Notes under the pieces: model-generated
What the model saw: the letters and a program-made list of their open reading frames with translations, nothing else
The model's database searches: none
Told to the model about the DNA's origin: nothing
NCBI RefSeq assembly: GCF_900104305.1
Contig: NZ_FNJC01000002.1
Coordinates: 558,001 to 622,000 of the forward strand
Direction of reading: 5' to 3'
Length of the DNA: 64,000 nucleotides
From: Filomicrobium insigne
GTDB lineage: Bacteria; Pseudomonadota; Alphaproteobacteria; Rhizobiales; Hyphomicrobiaceae
Shown here: positions 48,099-58,158 of the stretch, one piece after another
Layout of the letters: every line of letters starts with the position of its first letter
Numbering within the stretch: position 1 is the first letter of the stretch
Position numbers and translations under genes: made by a program

Positions 48099-48896
48099 TC
48101 AACGCGTGTCCGCTGTATTCTGTGCGGCTACGGGTACGCCAAGAAGCGGATCAATCATCGCCTTCAAGTCGGCATACGTAAGGACCTTCTTGACCAGCTT
48201 ATTCTGGACAAAAAAGTTCGGGGTTCCGATCACGCCCAACGTGCGCCCGCGATCCTTGATCCACTCAAGCCCCTCGATCATGGCTTGATTCTTGAGGCAG
48301 GCGTCAAATTCTGCACGGCTAAGCCCCACTTGAGCTGCCACCTTGTGGATAGCATCAAGCCGAACCTCCTGGCTTACCCAGGAACCCTGTTGCTCGAGAA
48401 ACTTGGAGTAGAGGGTGAAATAGGTCTCGGGACGGGCGCATCTCAACGCGATCGTCGCATTGCCCGAAGACCGTCCGATCGGAAATTCGCGAATAATGAA
48501 CCGCACTTTGCCGCGATCAATGTAATCGCGCTTGAGTTGCAGAAACACCTCTTTTTGAAACTTGCGGCAATATGGGCAGGTGAGCGAGGCGTACTTGATA
48601 ATCGTCACCGGAGCGTCCCCCCGCCCAAGTGACATTTCCGGCAAAGCCCCCACCTTCATCACCTCGTCCATCGACGGATTGGAGATGATTTGGCGCCCAC
48701 CATAGGAGGTAGAGCTATGGTCCGCGAACGGGTTAAACGGCGCAGAGGTTTTTGTCTGCTTGCTCGCGCCTAATCCACCGTATGCGCTCGTGGACGATGT
48801 TTCGCCTTGGTTCGCGGCGTTGTTGGCCTGCAGCAACTGTTCCGACGCGCAGCCCGCGACGAGCGTCATGACACTGACGACCAAAACAGAAGACAT
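48099..48896 (-). CDS. DsbA-like thioredoxin-fold lipoprotein
   Basis: ATG 48896 (GAGGCGG just upstream) is preferred over a TTG at 48908. The leader has a lipobox LVAGC, with the lipidated cysteine at about residue 16. About 60 low-complexity residues separate it from the thioredoxin-like domain, in which CPYC (C107, C110) is the redox site. At 265 residues, it is the second of two DsbA family genes in a row (19-bp gap). It should act as an oxidase or reductase tethered to a membrane facing the periplasm. Confidence 0.85.
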   Translation of the reverse strand: MSSVLVVSVMTLVAGCASEQLLQANNAANQGETSSTSAYGGLGASKQTKTSAPFNPFADHSSTSYGGRQIISNPSMDEVMKVGALPEMSLGRGDAPVTIIKYASLTCPYCRKFQKEVFLQLKRDYIDRGKVRFIIREFPIGRSSGNATIALRCARPETYFTLYSKFLEQQGSWVSQEVRLDAIHKVAAQVGLSRAEFDACLKNQAMIEGLEWIKDRGRTLGVIGTPNFFVQNKLVKKVLTYADLKAMIDPLLGVPVAAQNTADTR

Positions 48897-48915
48897 CCGC
48901 CTCAACAAGACGACC

Positions 48916-49620
48916 TCACCCCGCGTTCAAAATAGGATCGATAACTTTGCTGAAGTCTTCGATGGAGGTGCCCCCCGCCAGCTTCTTGCCGTTGATGAAG
49001 AACGTCGGTGTCGAGTTAACACCGAACACAGAAGAAGCACGTTCGCGACGCTTCATGATTTTGTCCAAAAGATCTTCGTCTTTCAGGCACGCGTCGAAGC
49101 TTTCCTTCGTGAAACCAGCCTGCTTGGCAATTTCCCGCAACGCCGGCACCGGATTGGACTTCACAAACGCCCAATCGGCCTGCTTATCGAAAAGGACGCT
49201 GATAAGCGGGAAGGTTTTGTCATCACCTGCGCAGCGTGCAAGCATTGATGCGGCAGCCGCAAGATTGTCCAGCGGAAATTCCCGCATGACAAAATAGATC
49301 TTGTTCGTGTCGATGTATTTTTCTTTGAGCTCAGGAAACACGCTTTTATGGAAGCGCGCGCAGTGCCCACAGGTCATCGAAGCATACTCGACCACGGTCA
49401 CTTTTGCGTCCGGGGAACCTAGAGTCAGATCCTTAAGACCATCGGGCTGCATGAGCTCCGCCACAGGCACTTCGTCCGCCGCCAGCGCAAACCGCGCAGG
49501 CACGATCCCGAGGCCGAATGCAACTGCCGCGGTGCCCGCACCGGCGAGAACTGTACGGCGACGAATTCCCTCGGGACGAAAATCGGATTGGGTCAAGGCG
49601 AAAGCTCCCTTGTTATTCAC
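48916..49620 (-). CDS. DsbA family protein with Tat-like signal
   Basis: A 234-residue protein with a twin-arginine-like leader (GIRRRTVLAGAG, then a hydrophobic stretch; cleavage near ALA-ADE at about 48). The redox site is CGHC (C84-C87), set in YASMTCGHCARFHKSVFP, and the cis-proline loop is VNSTPTFFING. It is of the Com1/DsbA type seen beside smc and mutY in Rhizobiales. It is the upstream partner of the lipoprotein paralogue. Confidence 0.88.
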   Translation of the reverse strand: MNNKGAFALTQSDFRPEGIRRRTVLAGAGTAAVAFGLGIVPARFALAADEVPVAELMQPDGLKDLTLGSPDAKVTVVEYASMTCGHCARFHKSVFPELKEKYIDTNKIYFVMREFPLDNLAAAASMLARCAGDDKTFPLISVLFDKQADWAFVKSNPVPALREIAKQAGFTKESFDACLKDEDLLDKIMKRRERASSVFGVNSTPTFFINGKKLAGGTSIEDFSKVIDPILNAG

Positions 49621-49795
49621 GCGATCGTGGCTAGCGTAATGATTGGTCCCGCATTAAGGCAATCTGCCGCTGAATGCCAACTGAATACTTTTTAAGGCGC
49701 CATCACGTCCGCGCGAGGAGCGATTGAGCGTAGGGCATTCACAAACCTAGCCAAACATCGCCCGTCGCTCACCTTCAATCTGGTGAATAGGATTT

Positions 49796-50374
49796 CTATC
49801 GGGCCGCGTCTTGGCTAAAGCCCTTCTGAAGTCGCATCAGGGCATCCTGCAGGGCTTTATCCGCCACAACAGGCGCTTTGACCGGTTGTTCTGCGGGCGA
49901 AGCCGGAGGAGGAGCCGCACGCAGGATATCCGGCGTTTTGCCACCAATCTTCGCCTTCGGCTCAACTTCTACCGGCGCTTGCAGAATGCGCAGGTCGGCA
50001 ATCGCGCGATACCCAAAATAGACGTTGATCCGCTCAAGGAGTTGCGCAGTAGAATATTGCACGTCGAGCGCCCGCGCCGGATCCACGCGTAGAATCAAGC
50101 ATGCGCCGGGACGGCCCTCGCATCCACTTTCAACGTCACCGCGGATCGGCACATTGCGCGGCCATTTGATCCTCTCCGGTCGCGTATAGGTCGCAAGATC
50201 CTTGCCTGCGATCGCCGCCCAGTCCGTCAACAAAGCAACTGTTGAAAATCCATACTTCTCGAAGGCCTTTTGCGTCAGTTGCGGTACGAAACTGCCGACG
50301 GTCTTAGCGACCGGCATCCCCCATCTGGAGCGCCGCGTGGTTGCCAGAATCGCTTTGCGAGGAGACGATGTCAC
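49796..50374 (-). CDS. DciA family protein (DUF721)
   Basis: DciA proteins load the replicative helicase DnaB in bacteria that lack DnaC or DnaI. The start is uncertain: GTG 50374 follows GGGAG with seven-base spacing and gives 192 residues, while ATG 50425 or GTG 50431 would add up to 19 residues. The DUF721 core covers about residues 30-125 (LLTDWAAIAGKDLATYTRPERIKW, then LILRVDPARALDVQY), including the W-x-x-IVG-like motif. The remaining C-terminal part is Pro/Ala-rich and disordered. It is divergent from mutY. Confidence 0.8.
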   Translation of the reverse strand: MTSSPRKAILATTRRSRWGMPVAKTVGSFVPQLTQKAFEKYGFSTVALLTDWAAIAGKDLATYTRPERIKWPRNVPIRGDVESGCEGRPGACLILRVDPARALDVQYSTAQLLERINVYFGYRAIADLRILQAPVEVEPKAKIGGKTPDILRAAPPPASPAEQPVKAPVVADKALQDALMRLQKGFSQDAAR

Positions 50375-50492
50375 TGGATCTGCTCCCGATTTTCTGCGGT
50401 GCTGGGATAACGGATAGACATCCATTCCCACGAACAGTCACCATGGGTACCATCTGGTAGACGATTCGTGGCTTCCGCCATGGGAGAATGAC

Positions 50493-51596
50493 ATGGGCGC
50501 TGTTGCTCGTAAGCAACTACCTCTCCGACCTGCCGGGCCGGATACTACGGCGGCCCTGTTAGACTGGTATGATAGTGAACGCCGCGAGTTGCCATGGCGT
50601 AGCCCGCCTGGTCGCAAAGCGGACCCGTATCGTGTGTGGCTCAGCGAAATCATGCTGCAGCAAACAACCGTCAAAGCGGTCATTCCCTATTATCGCGAAT
50701 TTCTTCGGGCTTGGCCGAACGTCCGCGCCCTGGCGGCCGCCAGTCTCGATGAAGTGCTGACCAAGTGGGCTGGACTTGGCTACTACTCACGCGCACGCAA
50801 TCTGCATAAATGCGCCATTGCCATTGTGGAGGAACACGGCGGCCGCTTTCCTCGCTCCGAAGCCGCCCTTCGCAAGCTGCCGGGTATCGGCCCCTACACG
50901 GCCGCGGCCATTGCCGCCATTGCCTTCAACGAGGAAGCAACCCCGGTAGACGGCAACATCGAACGCGTTATCGCGCGCCTGTTTGCTCTGCGTCTCCCTC
51001 TTCCGGCCGCCAAGTCAGAAATCAAACGCCTCGCTTCTACGCTGGTGCCCAGTGACCGTCCCGGAGATTTCGCGCAGGCGATGATGGATCTTGGCGCAAC
51101 TGTCTGCACGCCCAAGCGGCCATCCTGCCTCATGTGCCCGATTCAGCCCGACTGCCACGGATACGCCAAGGGCATGGCGGAAAGCCTCCCGCTCAAGCTC
51201 GCCAAACCCGACCGCCCCTCACGATTCGGCTACGCCTTCCTGGCGCTGAGCGAAGACGGTCACATCCTTCTCCGCCGTCGCCAAGAGGCCGGCCTCCTTG
51301 GCGGCATGATGGAAGTCCCCTCGACGGAATGGCGCGATGACTGGCTCTCAGTCGAAGATGCCATGCGCTCAGCCCCATTTAAAACAGACTGGTGGCCGGT
51401 CACTGGCACTGTCACACACACATTTACGCACTTCCGCCTGCAGCTGAACGTTTACCGCGCGATCGTACCGGCCGACGCCACGTTAACCTTTTGGTCTGAA
51501 CCGAACCGCTGCCGCTGGGTGAATCGCCGCGATCTTCACAACGAGGCCCTTCCAAGCCTTATGCGCAAGGTGATTGCACACGCATTGCCACAATAG
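50493..51596 (+). CDS. mutY: Adenine DNA glycosylase MutY
   Basis: Removes adenine opposite 8-oxoguanine. The helix-hairpin-helix region LRKLPGIGPYTAAAIAAIAF (128-147) with the catalytic aspartate at VDGNIERV, and the iron-sulfur loop C-x6-C-x2-C-x5-C (CTPKRPSCLMCPIQPDC) are complete. A C-terminal NUDIX-like domain (about 230-367) reads the 8-oxoG. The ATG follows GGGAGAATGAC. It is full length at 367 residues. Confidence 0.96.
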   Translation: MGAVARKQLPLRPAGPDTTAALLDWYDSERRELPWRSPPGRKADPYRVWLSEIMLQQTTVKAVIPYYREFLRAWPNVRALAAASLDEVLTKWAGLGYYSRARNLHKCAIAIVEEHGGRFPRSEAALRKLPGIGPYTAAAIAAIAFNEEATPVDGNIERVIARLFALRLPLPAAKSEIKRLASTLVPSDRPGDFAQAMMDLGATVCTPKRPSCLMCPIQPDCHGYAKGMAESLPLKLAKPDRPSRFGYAFLALSEDGHILLRRRQEAGLLGGMMEVPSTEWRDDWLSVEDAMRSAPFKTDWWPVTGTVTHTFTHFRLQLNVYRAIVPADATLTFWSEPNRCRWVNRRDLHNEALPSLMRKVIAHALPQ

Positions 51597-51701
51597 GAGC
51601 GGTGCATCCCAATTTCAGGCTTCGGACAGATGCAGTTTCGAGGCATCGCGAACGGATTTTCCGTCTTCGGCAATGGCCGCTGTTACAAGCTTTAATGCAC
51701 T

Positions 51702-51730
51702 TTGCCCCCTGCGCGGTTTCGTCCTATGAT
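51702..51730 (+). promoter_or_regulatory. Sigma-70-like promoter of the F0 operon
   Basis: TTGCCC (51702-51707), a 17-base spacer, and TATGAT (51725-51730). It lies 118 bp upstream of the atpI start, in the gap after mutY. Confidence 0.5.
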
Positions 51731-51847
51731 ACGGGGCCTATGAGGGCTTCACGGTTTCTTGACACCCCCCTGGCCTCTCTCTATGTTCGCGCCGTCAATC
51801 AACCCGTCCAGAGGCTGTTTTGTGCCTTGGTTCGAGGACGCGCTCCC

Positions 51848-52264
51848 ATGACAAACGGATCCAAAGGCGACGCACCTGAAAACGGGGCGCCGGACCCTAG
51901 GGAAAAGGAAGCGCTCGAACGGCGTTTGGAAGGGTTGGGGCAACGGCTTGATAAAATCAGGTCGGAGGAAGCCGCCAAGGCGGAGGCCGAAGAAGACGCC
52001 AGAATTCACAGCCGTGGCATGGCCTACGGCTTGCGGATGGCAAGCGAGCTCGTCGGAGCCGTGCTGGTCGGAGGACTGATCGGGTTTGGGCTCGACACTT
52101 TGTTGGGCACGGTACCTTGGTTTTTCCTTTTCTTTTTCGTTCTGGGCTTGATCGCCGGCATCCGTAACGTGATACGAGGGTTTGAGCGGCTTCAGGCCGA
52201 GATCGCCGCAAAAACACGCGGAGATATCGGAACCGACATCCGCAACAGTGACGACGACGATTGA
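51848..52264 (+). CDS. atpI: ATP synthase protein I
   Basis: ATG 51848 is used since the preceding open frame is not conserved in type and overlaps the promoter. The 138-residue product has a charged, helical N-terminus (about 1-55), then two membrane helices (about 62-83 and 88-108), as in AtpI. It helps c-ring assembly and may carry Mg2+. First gene of the F0 cluster. Confidence 0.85.
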   Translation: MTNGSKGDAPENGAPDPREKEALERRLEGLGQRLDKIRSEEAAKAEAEEDARIHSRGMAYGLRMASELVGAVLVGGLIGFGLDTLLGTVPWFFLFFFVLGLIAGIRNVIRGFERLQAEIAAKTRGDIGTDIRNSDDDD

Positions 52265-52277
52265 TCGGGAGAGCTAC

Positions 52278-53054
52278 GTGGCATCGACGCATAATGGGGC
52301 GGAAGGCGGCATGCCGGATCCTATCCACCAGTTCGAGATCAAACGGCTCCTGCCACTCGAGCTTTTTGGATTGGACGCGTCCTTCACCAATTCTGCGCTT
52401 TACATGATCATTACGGTTGCCGTCACATTCGGCTTCCTGATGTACGCAACGCGCGGTCGTTCGCTGGTACCCTCACGTATTCAGTCTCTCGCGGAAATCG
52501 CGTACGAATTCATCGCGAAAATGGTACGCGATAGCGCCGGCAAAGCCGGCATGCAGTTTTTTCCGCTCGTGTTCACGCTATTCATGTTCATCTTAATCGC
52601 GAACATGATCAGCATGGTGCCGGGCAGTTTCACGGTAATGAGCCATATTGGCGTGACGGCAGCGTTGGCCCTGCTCGTCTTCGCGACGGTTATCATCTCC
52701 GGTCTCATCAAGCACGGTTTTGGCTTTCTCAAGCTGTTCGTGCCCTCGGGTGTTCCGATTTACGTTTTGCCGCTGGTTAGCTTGATCGAGATCGTCTCGT
52801 TCCTGTCCCGCCCGGTAAGTCACTCGGTGCGTCTGTTTGCCAACATGCTCGCCGGTCACATTACGCTAAAGGTGTTCGGCGGATTTGCAGTCATGCTGAT
52901 CGGTTCGGGAACCTATGCAGCTTTGACGCCGCTCCCAGTATTCATGGCGATCGCGATTACGGCACTGGAATTCCTCGTGTCATTCCTTCAGGCCTACGTC
53001 TTCGCCATGCTGACCTGCATGTACCTTAATGATGCGCTTCATCCCAGCCACTAG
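52278..53054 (+). CDS. atpB: ATP synthase F0 subunit a
   Basis: GTG 52278 follows GGGAGAG; ATG 52311, before [11 protein letters not shown], is an alternative. The 258-residue membrane protein has the essential arginine in [12 protein letters not shown] (R185 from the GTG start), which forms the proton half-channel with subunit c. [17 protein letters not shown] near the C-terminus is the other conserved helix. Confidence 0.94.
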   Translation: MASTHNGAEGGMPDPIHQFEIKRLLPLELFGLDASFTNSALYMIITVAVTFGFLMYATRGRSLVPSRIQSLAEIAYEFIAKMVRDSAGKAGMQFFPLVFTLFMFILIANMISMVPGSFTVMSHIGVTAALALLVFATVIISGLIKHGFGFLKLFVPSGVPIYVLPLVSLIEIVSFLSRPVSHSVRLFANMLAGHITLKVFGGFAVMLIGSGTYAALTPLPVFMAIAITALEFLVSFLQAYVFAMLTCMYLNDALHPSH

Positions 53055-53119
53055 GGTTGAAGCCTCGTAACCCGAAATCCAACTCAACAGACCTGTTTTT
53101 GAACAAAAGGGAGAAGTCA

Positions 53120-53344
53120 ATGGATCCAGCAGCCGCAAAGCTCATCGGTGCCGGCCTTGCCGCAATTGGCCTGGGCTTCGCCGCTATCGGCGTAGGCAAC
53201 CTCTTCGGCCAGTTCCTGCAGGGAGCGCTCCGCAATCCGTCGGCTGCCGATGGTCAGTTTGGCCGTCTCATTTTCGGCTTCGCCGTGACCGAAGCACTCG
53301 GCATCTTCGCACTGCTGATCGCCTTCCTGCTTCTGTTCACCTGA
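53120..53344 (+). CDS. atpE: ATP synthase F0 subunit c
   Basis: A 74-residue proteolipid hairpin that forms the rotor ring. The proton-carrying glutamate is E58 in [15 protein letters not shown], and the loop RNPSA (38-42) binds F1. ATG 53120 follows AAAGGGAGAA, a strong ribosome site that fits its high copy need. A hairpin follows in the transcript. Confidence 0.96.
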   Translation: MDPAAAKLIGAGLAAIGLGFAAIGVGNLFGQFLQGALRNPSAADGQFGRLIFGFAVTEALGIFALLIAFLLLFT

Positions 53345-53375
53345 TCATCAAAGTTGCGGCTTGGGGAGTGTGTCG

Positions 53376-53395
53376 GGGAACCCCGTGTTCCCTTT
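53376..53395 (+). other. Intercistronic hairpin downstream of atpE
   Basis: GGGAAC / GTTCCC, 6-bp stem with a five-base loop, then TTT. It is in the 135-bp gap between atpE and atpF'. It may stabilise the atpE part of the mRNA or lower read-through, favouring more c subunit than b. Confidence 0.45.
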
Positions 53396-53479
53396 GGCTC
53401 CCCGGGCGGCATCGATATTGGCACGGGCGGAACTTTCCGTCTGGCCTAGGATTCAGGTAAATGACGCGGACACCGAGTT

Positions 53480-54022
53480 ATGGCCACACCTGACAATACC
53501 GGCACCGAAATCCCGCACGACGGGGCCCATCCGGTGGCGTTCCCACCTTTGGATGGTTCTACGGTTGCCCCTCAGCTCGTCTGGCTGGCGATCACTTTCG
53601 GAGCCCTCTATCTGCTGCTATCGCGCATTGCGCTGCCGCGGATCGGCGAGGTCATCGAGGAGCGGCGCGACCGTATCCAACGTGATCTTGATTCAGCCGA
53701 GCGTTTAAAAGGCGAAACCGAACAAGCCTTGGCCGCATACGAACAGGCTTTGGCCGACGCGCGTGCCAATGCAAACGCCATCGCCAAAGAAACCCGCGAC
53801 CGTCTCGCTCAGCGTGTTGATGCGAAGCAAAAGCAGGTTGATACGGAGATCGAAGCCAAGGTATCCGAGGCCGAACGGCGTATTGATGAAACCCGCACGA
53901 AGGCGCTTACGAGCGTTGACGAAATTGCTTCGGGCATCGTCGGACCATTGGTTGCGAACTTGGTCGGAACGTCTCCGTCTGACGACGAAGTCAAAACGGC
54001 GCTCGCCAAGCAGTCTGACTGA
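53480..54022 (+). CDS. ATP synthase F0 subunit b'
   Basis: A 180-residue peripheral-stalk subunit with a single N-terminal membrane helix (about 31-49, LVWLAITFGALYLLLSRIAL), then a long charged coiled coil. The diverged second b-type copy (b') is found in photosynthetic bacteria and alphaproteobacteria. Start ATG 53480 has no strong ribosome site. Confidence 0.9.
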   Translation: MATPDNTGTEIPHDGAHPVAFPPLDGSTVAPQLVWLAITFGALYLLLSRIALPRIGEVIEERRDRIQRDLDSAERLKGETEQALAAYEQALADARANANAIAKETRDRLAQRVDAKQKQVDTEIEAKVSEAERRIDETRTKALTSVDEIASGIVGPLVANLVGTSPSDDEVKTALAKQSD

Positions 54023-54043
54023 TAAAAGGATCGAACGTTCGCC

Positions 54044-54529
54044 ATGTTGCTAAGCGCTGAGTTCTGGGTCCTCTTCTCCTTTATCGCCTTCATGGCGATT
54101 GTGCTCTATCTGCGCGTACCACGCACAGTCGGTTCGGCACTCGATAACCGCGCCGATAAAATCCGTCAGGAACTGGACGACGCACGCCGCCTGCGTGAAG
54201 AAGCGCAGGCAATGCTGGCAGATTACCAGCGTAGAGCGCGGGAAGCCGAAGAAGAGGCGAAAAGCATAGTCGACCAGGCCCGCCGCGAGGCTGAAGCTCT
54301 CGAAGCGGAAACGGAACTCAAGCTCAAGGATAACCTGGAGCGTAGAACTCGGCTCGCCGAAGAAAAGATTGCACGCGCGGAAGCCCAGGCAATCAGCGAG
54401 GTTCGTTCCAAAGCGATCGATGCTGCCGTTGCTGCTGCTGAAGCAATCCTTAGGAACAAGACCTCCGGCCAAAGCGGCAATGAGTTGGTTCAAGACAGCA
54501 TTCGCAAGCTGTCGAACCGACTGAACTAG
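54044..54529 (+). CDS. atpF: ATP synthase F0 subunit b
   Basis: A 161-residue stalk subunit. Its N-terminal helix (about 6-25) spans the membrane, and residues 35-150 are a coiled coil rich in Glu, Arg and Ala. It forms a heterodimer with b'. F1 genes (atpHAGDC) are not here, as is usual for alphaproteobacteria. Confidence 0.94.
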   Translation: MLLSAEFWVLFSFIAFMAIVLYLRVPRTVGSALDNRADKIRQELDDARRLREEAQAMLADYQRRAREAEEEAKSIVDQARREAEALEAETELKLKDNLERRTRLAEEKIARAEAQAISEVRSKAIDAAVAAAEAILRNKTSGQSGNELVQDSIRKLSNRLN

Positions 54530-54558
54530 GCTACACCGCACGATCACAACAAATACTG

Positions 54559-54594
54559 AAACGGCCGGACAGCGATGTCCGGCCGTTTCGTTTT
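54559..54594 (+). terminator. Rho-independent terminator of the F0 operon
   Basis: AAACGGCCGGACA (54559-54571) pairs perfectly with TGTCCGGCCGTTT (54576-54588) around a GCGA loop, and CGTTTT follows. Confidence 0.92.
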
Positions 54595-54744
54595 GAGATG
54601 ATCTTGCGGCGTAAAAAAACGCAACACAACGCGCGAGATGATGAGCAAGCCGCAATTGGCGGCCCGCCTGCTGGATTCGTAGCGTTTCAGAGTGTAGGTC
54701 GGTTATCCGCGAGCCAAGAAGGAGAAGGGAAAGCGTTTCTGCTC

Positions 54745-55401
54745 TTAGCCTGCCCCAGGGGCTTTTCGGTCGAACGCGACGAACATTTCGTATTCGCCGG
54801 GGCGCGCGCCTTGAGCAACATCGAACGTGATTGACTGGACGGCTGAGAAATATCCGATCGGCTGATCCATCACCATGTCGACGGAAACCTGCATGGCGTC
54901 GGTGGCCACCTTCTCGCGTTTCGCATCGGTCACGAAGATATGTACGGGCAATGTCACTGGACCTGCCACGCCACTTGGCCCAAGCAGTACCCGACCCGAG
55001 ATGCCGTATTTCACCGTGACACGACTGCCATCAACCACACATTCGCGAGCTGTCTTTGTGATCTCGCCGCGATGCCGTATCGCAAGGCTATCGCCGACCC
55101 GGCCTTCCATATAGATGGTAAGGTTGTTATCGCGCGGCCAAACCTCGAATTTCGGACAACCTGGCGAAATACCTGAGGCACTCGTGGTTGTACCACCCGT
55201 CACTTCGGCTTTTGCAGCCGACAGAAGTTGTTCTTCGCTAACCGATTGAACTTGTGACGTCTGCTGGCTAGAGCCGCCAAATCCGCCGGGCCCAAGCCCT
55301 GACGTCAAAGAAGGGAGGCCACACCCCCCAAGCGCAGTAACCATAAGTCCAACGGCTAAAACGTGAGCGCTCCGCCGTATTGGTTTTGCCACCGATTGCA
55401 T
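54745..55401 (-). CDS. Putative lipoprotein of unknown function
   Basis: ATG 55401 follows GGGGCGTCGGG and begins a lipoprotein leader (lipobox ALGGC, C27). A Ser/Gly/Gln-rich linker follows, then a beta-rich domain (about 85-215), with GCPKFEVWPRDNNLTIYMEGR and TLPVHIFVTD. The open frame upstream to 55518 is not leader-like. I know no named family. It is divergent from ispH. Confidence 0.7.
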   Translation of the reverse strand: MQSVAKPIRRSAHVLAVGLMVTALGGCGLPSLTSGLGPGGFGGSSQQTSQVQSVSEEQLLSAAKAEVTGGTTTSASGISPGCPKFEVWPRDNNLTIYMEGRVGDSLAIRHRGEITKTARECVVDGSRVTVKYGISGRVLLGPSGVAGPVTLPVHIFVTDAKREKVATDAMQVSVDMVMDQPIGYFSAVQSITFDVAQGARPGEYEMFVAFDRKAPGAG

Positions 55402-55626
55402 CCCGACGCCCCAGTTCCCATAATCGGCCGGAAAATATTGCATTGGCTTGACTGTCCCCCAAGGCCTTGACTTTCGGCCCCCAATGCCATTTCGAGTCAC
55501 CTCAAACCATCCTATCATGTAACCGGTCCCACAAAGGCGGGGTGCCCATGTAGTCCCCAGCCGTGATAGATCCGATACCTAATGCCTCCGACCGAAACGG
55601 TCCGGAAACCAAAGGAAAGAATTCCT

Positions 55627-56595
55627 GTGCCGCATAAAGCCATCACGATCCTGCTTGCTGCCCCGCGTGGTTTTTGTGCCGGCGTTGATCGGGCAATCAA
55701 GATCGTAGAACTTGCTTTGGCTAAGTTCGGCTCACCTGTCTATGTACGCCACGAGATCGTCCACAATCGCTACGTCGTTGACAAATTGAGGGAAAAAGGC
55801 GCCATTTTTGTGGAAGAACTGGACGAGATTCCAGTAACGGACCAGCCTGTGATATTTTCGGCACACGGTGTCGCAAAGGTGGTACCCGAAGCTGCAAAGT
55901 CCCGAAACCTTTTCGTCATAGACGCCACCTGCCCGCTCGTCTTCAAAGTCCACTTTGAGGCAATCCGCCATCACGAGCACGGATTGGAAGTGCTCCTGAT
56001 CGGACATGCTGGTCACCCTGAAGTCATCGGCACCATGGGGCAGCTTCCGCCCGGTACCGTACATCTGATCGAGACGGTCGGAGATGCGCACGCATTTACT
56101 CCTCGCGACCCGACCAAACTCGCTTATGTCACGCAGACAACACTATCGGTGGACGACACCGCAGAAATCTCCGGTGTTTTGCGCAGCCGCTTTCCAGGCA
56201 TCGTCCATCCTCCAAAGGAAGACATCTGTTACGCCACCACCAACCGGCAGATCGCGGTAAAAGAGATTGCGGGCCGCTGCGACGTCCTCTTCGTCGTGGG
56301 GGCGACCTACAGTTCGAATTCGATGCGGCTCGTGGAAGTTGCGGAACGCGCCGGATGCAAAAAGGCGATGCTCGTTCAACGAGCAACAGATATCCCATGG
56401 GAGATCATCGAAGACGGGGCCACGGTGGGCCTTTCGGCTGGCGCCTCCGCACCGGAAGTGCTCGTCAACGAAGTGATCAGCGCATTGCGCGAGCGCTTCG
56501 ATGCAAAACTTGAAACGGTGACCACCGCAGAGGAAAATGTAGCCTTTAATATTCCCCGCGCGCTGCGCGACATACCCGTCGATGCCAACACGTAA
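55627..56595 (+). CDS. ispH: 4-hydroxy-3-methylbut-2-enyl diphosphate reductase
   Basis: Last enzyme of the MEP pathway, making IPP and DMAPP. The three cluster cysteines are C17 (RGFCAGV), C102 (DATCPLV) and C201 ([10 protein letters not shown]). I use GTG 55627, since AAAGGAAAG precedes it and the 322-residue product then matches IspH length; ATG 55582 would add 15 charged residues and has no ribosome site. It starts an ispH-thrB-rnhA run. Confidence 0.94.
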   Translation: MPHKAITILLAAPRGFCAGVDRAIKIVELALAKFGSPVYVRHEIVHNRYVVDKLREKGAIFVEELDEIPVTDQPVIFSAHGVAKVVPEAAKSRNLFVIDATCPLVFKVHFEAIRHHEHGLEVLLIGHAGHPEVIGTMGQLPPGTVHLIETVGDAHAFTPRDPTKLAYVTQTTLSVDDTAEISGVLRSRFPGIVHPPKEDICYATTNRQIAVKEIAGRCDVLFVVGATYSSNSMRLVEVAERAGCKKAMLVQRATDIPWEIIEDGATVGLSAGASAPEVLVNEVISALRERFDAKLETVTTAEENVAFNIPRALRDIPVDANT

Positions 56596-56667
56596 CGTTT
56601 AGGCCGCTCACCAATCCTCCAATTCGAACAACCGCGAAAGCCCTGCGACAAGGACGAACGACCCTCC

Positions 56668-57642
56668 ATGGCGGTCTATACCGAAGTCAGTGATGACGAC
56701 TTGGCCTCTTTTCTCAGCCGCTATGAAGTCGGCGAATTGCTGTCCTACAAAGGCATTGCCGAAGGCGTTGAAAATACCAACTACATCGTCCACACCACGA
56801 CAGGCCCATATATCCTGACGCTCTATGAGAAGCGGGTTTCGGCGGACGATCTTCCTTTCTTCCTCGGGCTGATGGAACATCTCGCCGCGCGGCAGGTCAC
56901 CTGCCCCACGCCCGTGCGTGACCGAACGGGAAACCACCTCGGCGAGTTATGCGGACGAGCAGCCGCACTCGTCACCTTTCTCGAAGGCTTCTGGATACGG
57001 CGCCCCAAACCTGAGCATTGCTCCAAGGTCGGTCACGCCCTTGCGCAACTTCATCAGGCAGGCGCTGATTTCAAACTAACCCGCCGCAACGCCCTGAGCA
57101 CGTGGGATTGGCGTCCTCTCTTTGAACGCTTTGCGTCTGAAGCAGACTCCATCGCGCCCGGCCTAGAAGCGCTGATCAAAGCCGAACTCGATGTGCTCGA
57201 AACCGATTGGCCGCTGGCGCTACCGGAAGGCGTCATCCATGCCGACCTCTTCCCGGACAACGTCTTTTTTCTGGCGAAAGACGTTTCCGGACTGATCGAT
57301 TTTTATTTCGCCTGCAATGATGCGCTCGCCTACGACATCGCCATTTGTCTAAACGCCTGGTGCTTCGAACAGGATTTTTCGTTCAACGTCACCAAGGCGC
57401 GAGCGCTGCTGCGCGGCTACGAAGAAGTACGCAGCCTGACGGAAGACGAGCGCAAAGCCATGCCGCTGCTCGCACGAGGTGCCGCCTTGCGCTTCTTGCT
57501 GACACGCTGTTACGACTGGCTCAACCGGCCTGCCGGTGCCGTCGTCAATCCGCATGATCCGATCGACTATCTGCGCCGGCTCCGCTTCCATCAGAGCGTA
57601 CGTTCAATCGCCGACTACGGTTATGGAGATGGCTCCCGATGA
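56668..57642 (+). CDS. thrB: Homoserine kinase (type II, choline-kinase-like)
   Basis: Phosphorylates homoserine on the way to threonine. The 324-residue protein has the aminoglycoside-phosphotransferase fold: the catalytic loop [11 protein letters not shown] (about 190-200) and the metal site LIDFYFAC (210-217), with GVENTNYIV near the N-terminus. It is not related to the GHMP-type ThrB of E. coli. Its stop overlaps the rnhA start by four bases. Confidence 0.93.
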   Translation: MAVYTEVSDDDLASFLSRYEVGELLSYKGIAEGVENTNYIVHTTTGPYILTLYEKRVSADDLPFFLGLMEHLAARQVTCPTPVRDRTGNHLGELCGRAAALVTFLEGFWIRRPKPEHCSKVGHALAQLHQAGADFKLTRRNALSTWDWRPLFERFASEADSIAPGLEALIKAELDVLETDWPLALPEGVIHADLFPDNVFFLAKDVSGLIDFYFACNDALAYDIAICLNAWCFEQDFSFNVTKARALLRGYEEVRSLTEDERKAMPLLARGAALRFLLTRCYDWLNRPAGAVVNPHDPIDYLRRLRFHQSVRSIADYGYGDGSR

Positions 57643-58121
57643 GTTCAGAAAAAACCTCAATGCCATCGGTGGTCATTTACACCGATGGCGCTTGTTCGGG
57701 GAATCCAGGTCCTGGCGGCTGGGGCGCCATCCTGATGTCAGGTGAGCACCGCAAGGAACTTTCAGGCGGTGAAGCGCAATCCACGAACAACCGCATGGAG
57801 CTGATGGCCGCCATATCGGCGCTGGAAGCTCTCAAACGCAAAAGCAACGTCGAACTGCACACAGACTCGAACTACGTCAAGAACGGCATCACACAGTGGA
57901 TTCACGGCTGGAAGCGCAATGGCTGGCGCACTGCGGACAAAAAGCCGGTTAAGAACGCTGAATTGTGGCAGCGCCTCGATGAAATGCGCCAGCGCCACAA
58001 TGTCGATTGGCATTGGGTGAAAGGTCACGCTGGCCATGTCGAAAATGAACGCGCCGACGAACTGGCCCGCGAAGGGATGCGCCCTTTTCTCAAGGGCGCA
58101 AAGCAGACAGCGGGCGATTGA
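57639..58121 (+). CDS. rnhA: Ribonuclease HI
   Basis: Cleaves the RNA strand of RNA-DNA hybrids. The carboxylate catalytic set is D16 ([11 protein letters not shown]), E54 (NNRMELMA), D76 (LHTDSNYV) and D140 (NERADELA). It is 160 residues, complete, and coupled to thrB. With rnhB at 31544, the window carries both RNase H types. Its stop codon lies inside a hairpin. Confidence 0.95.
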   Translation: MSSEKTSMPSVVIYTDGACSGNPGPGGWGAILMSGEHRKELSGGEAQSTNNRMELMAAISALEALKRKSNVELHTDSNYVKNGITQWIHGWKRNGWRTADKKPVKNAELWQRLDEMRQRHNVDWHWVKGHAGHVENERADELAREGMRPFLKGAKQTAGD

Positions 58122-58139
58122 CCTACATATCAATCGCCC
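58112..58139. terminator. Hairpin at the convergent rnhA / peroxiredoxin boundary
   Basis: GGGCGATTGA (58112-58121) and TCAATCGCCC (58130-58139) form a perfect 10-bp stem with an eight-base loop. The rnhA stop is inside it, and neither side has a clear U run. Confidence 0.6.
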
Positions 58140-58158
58140 CCTCGCCATCACGTCTCGC

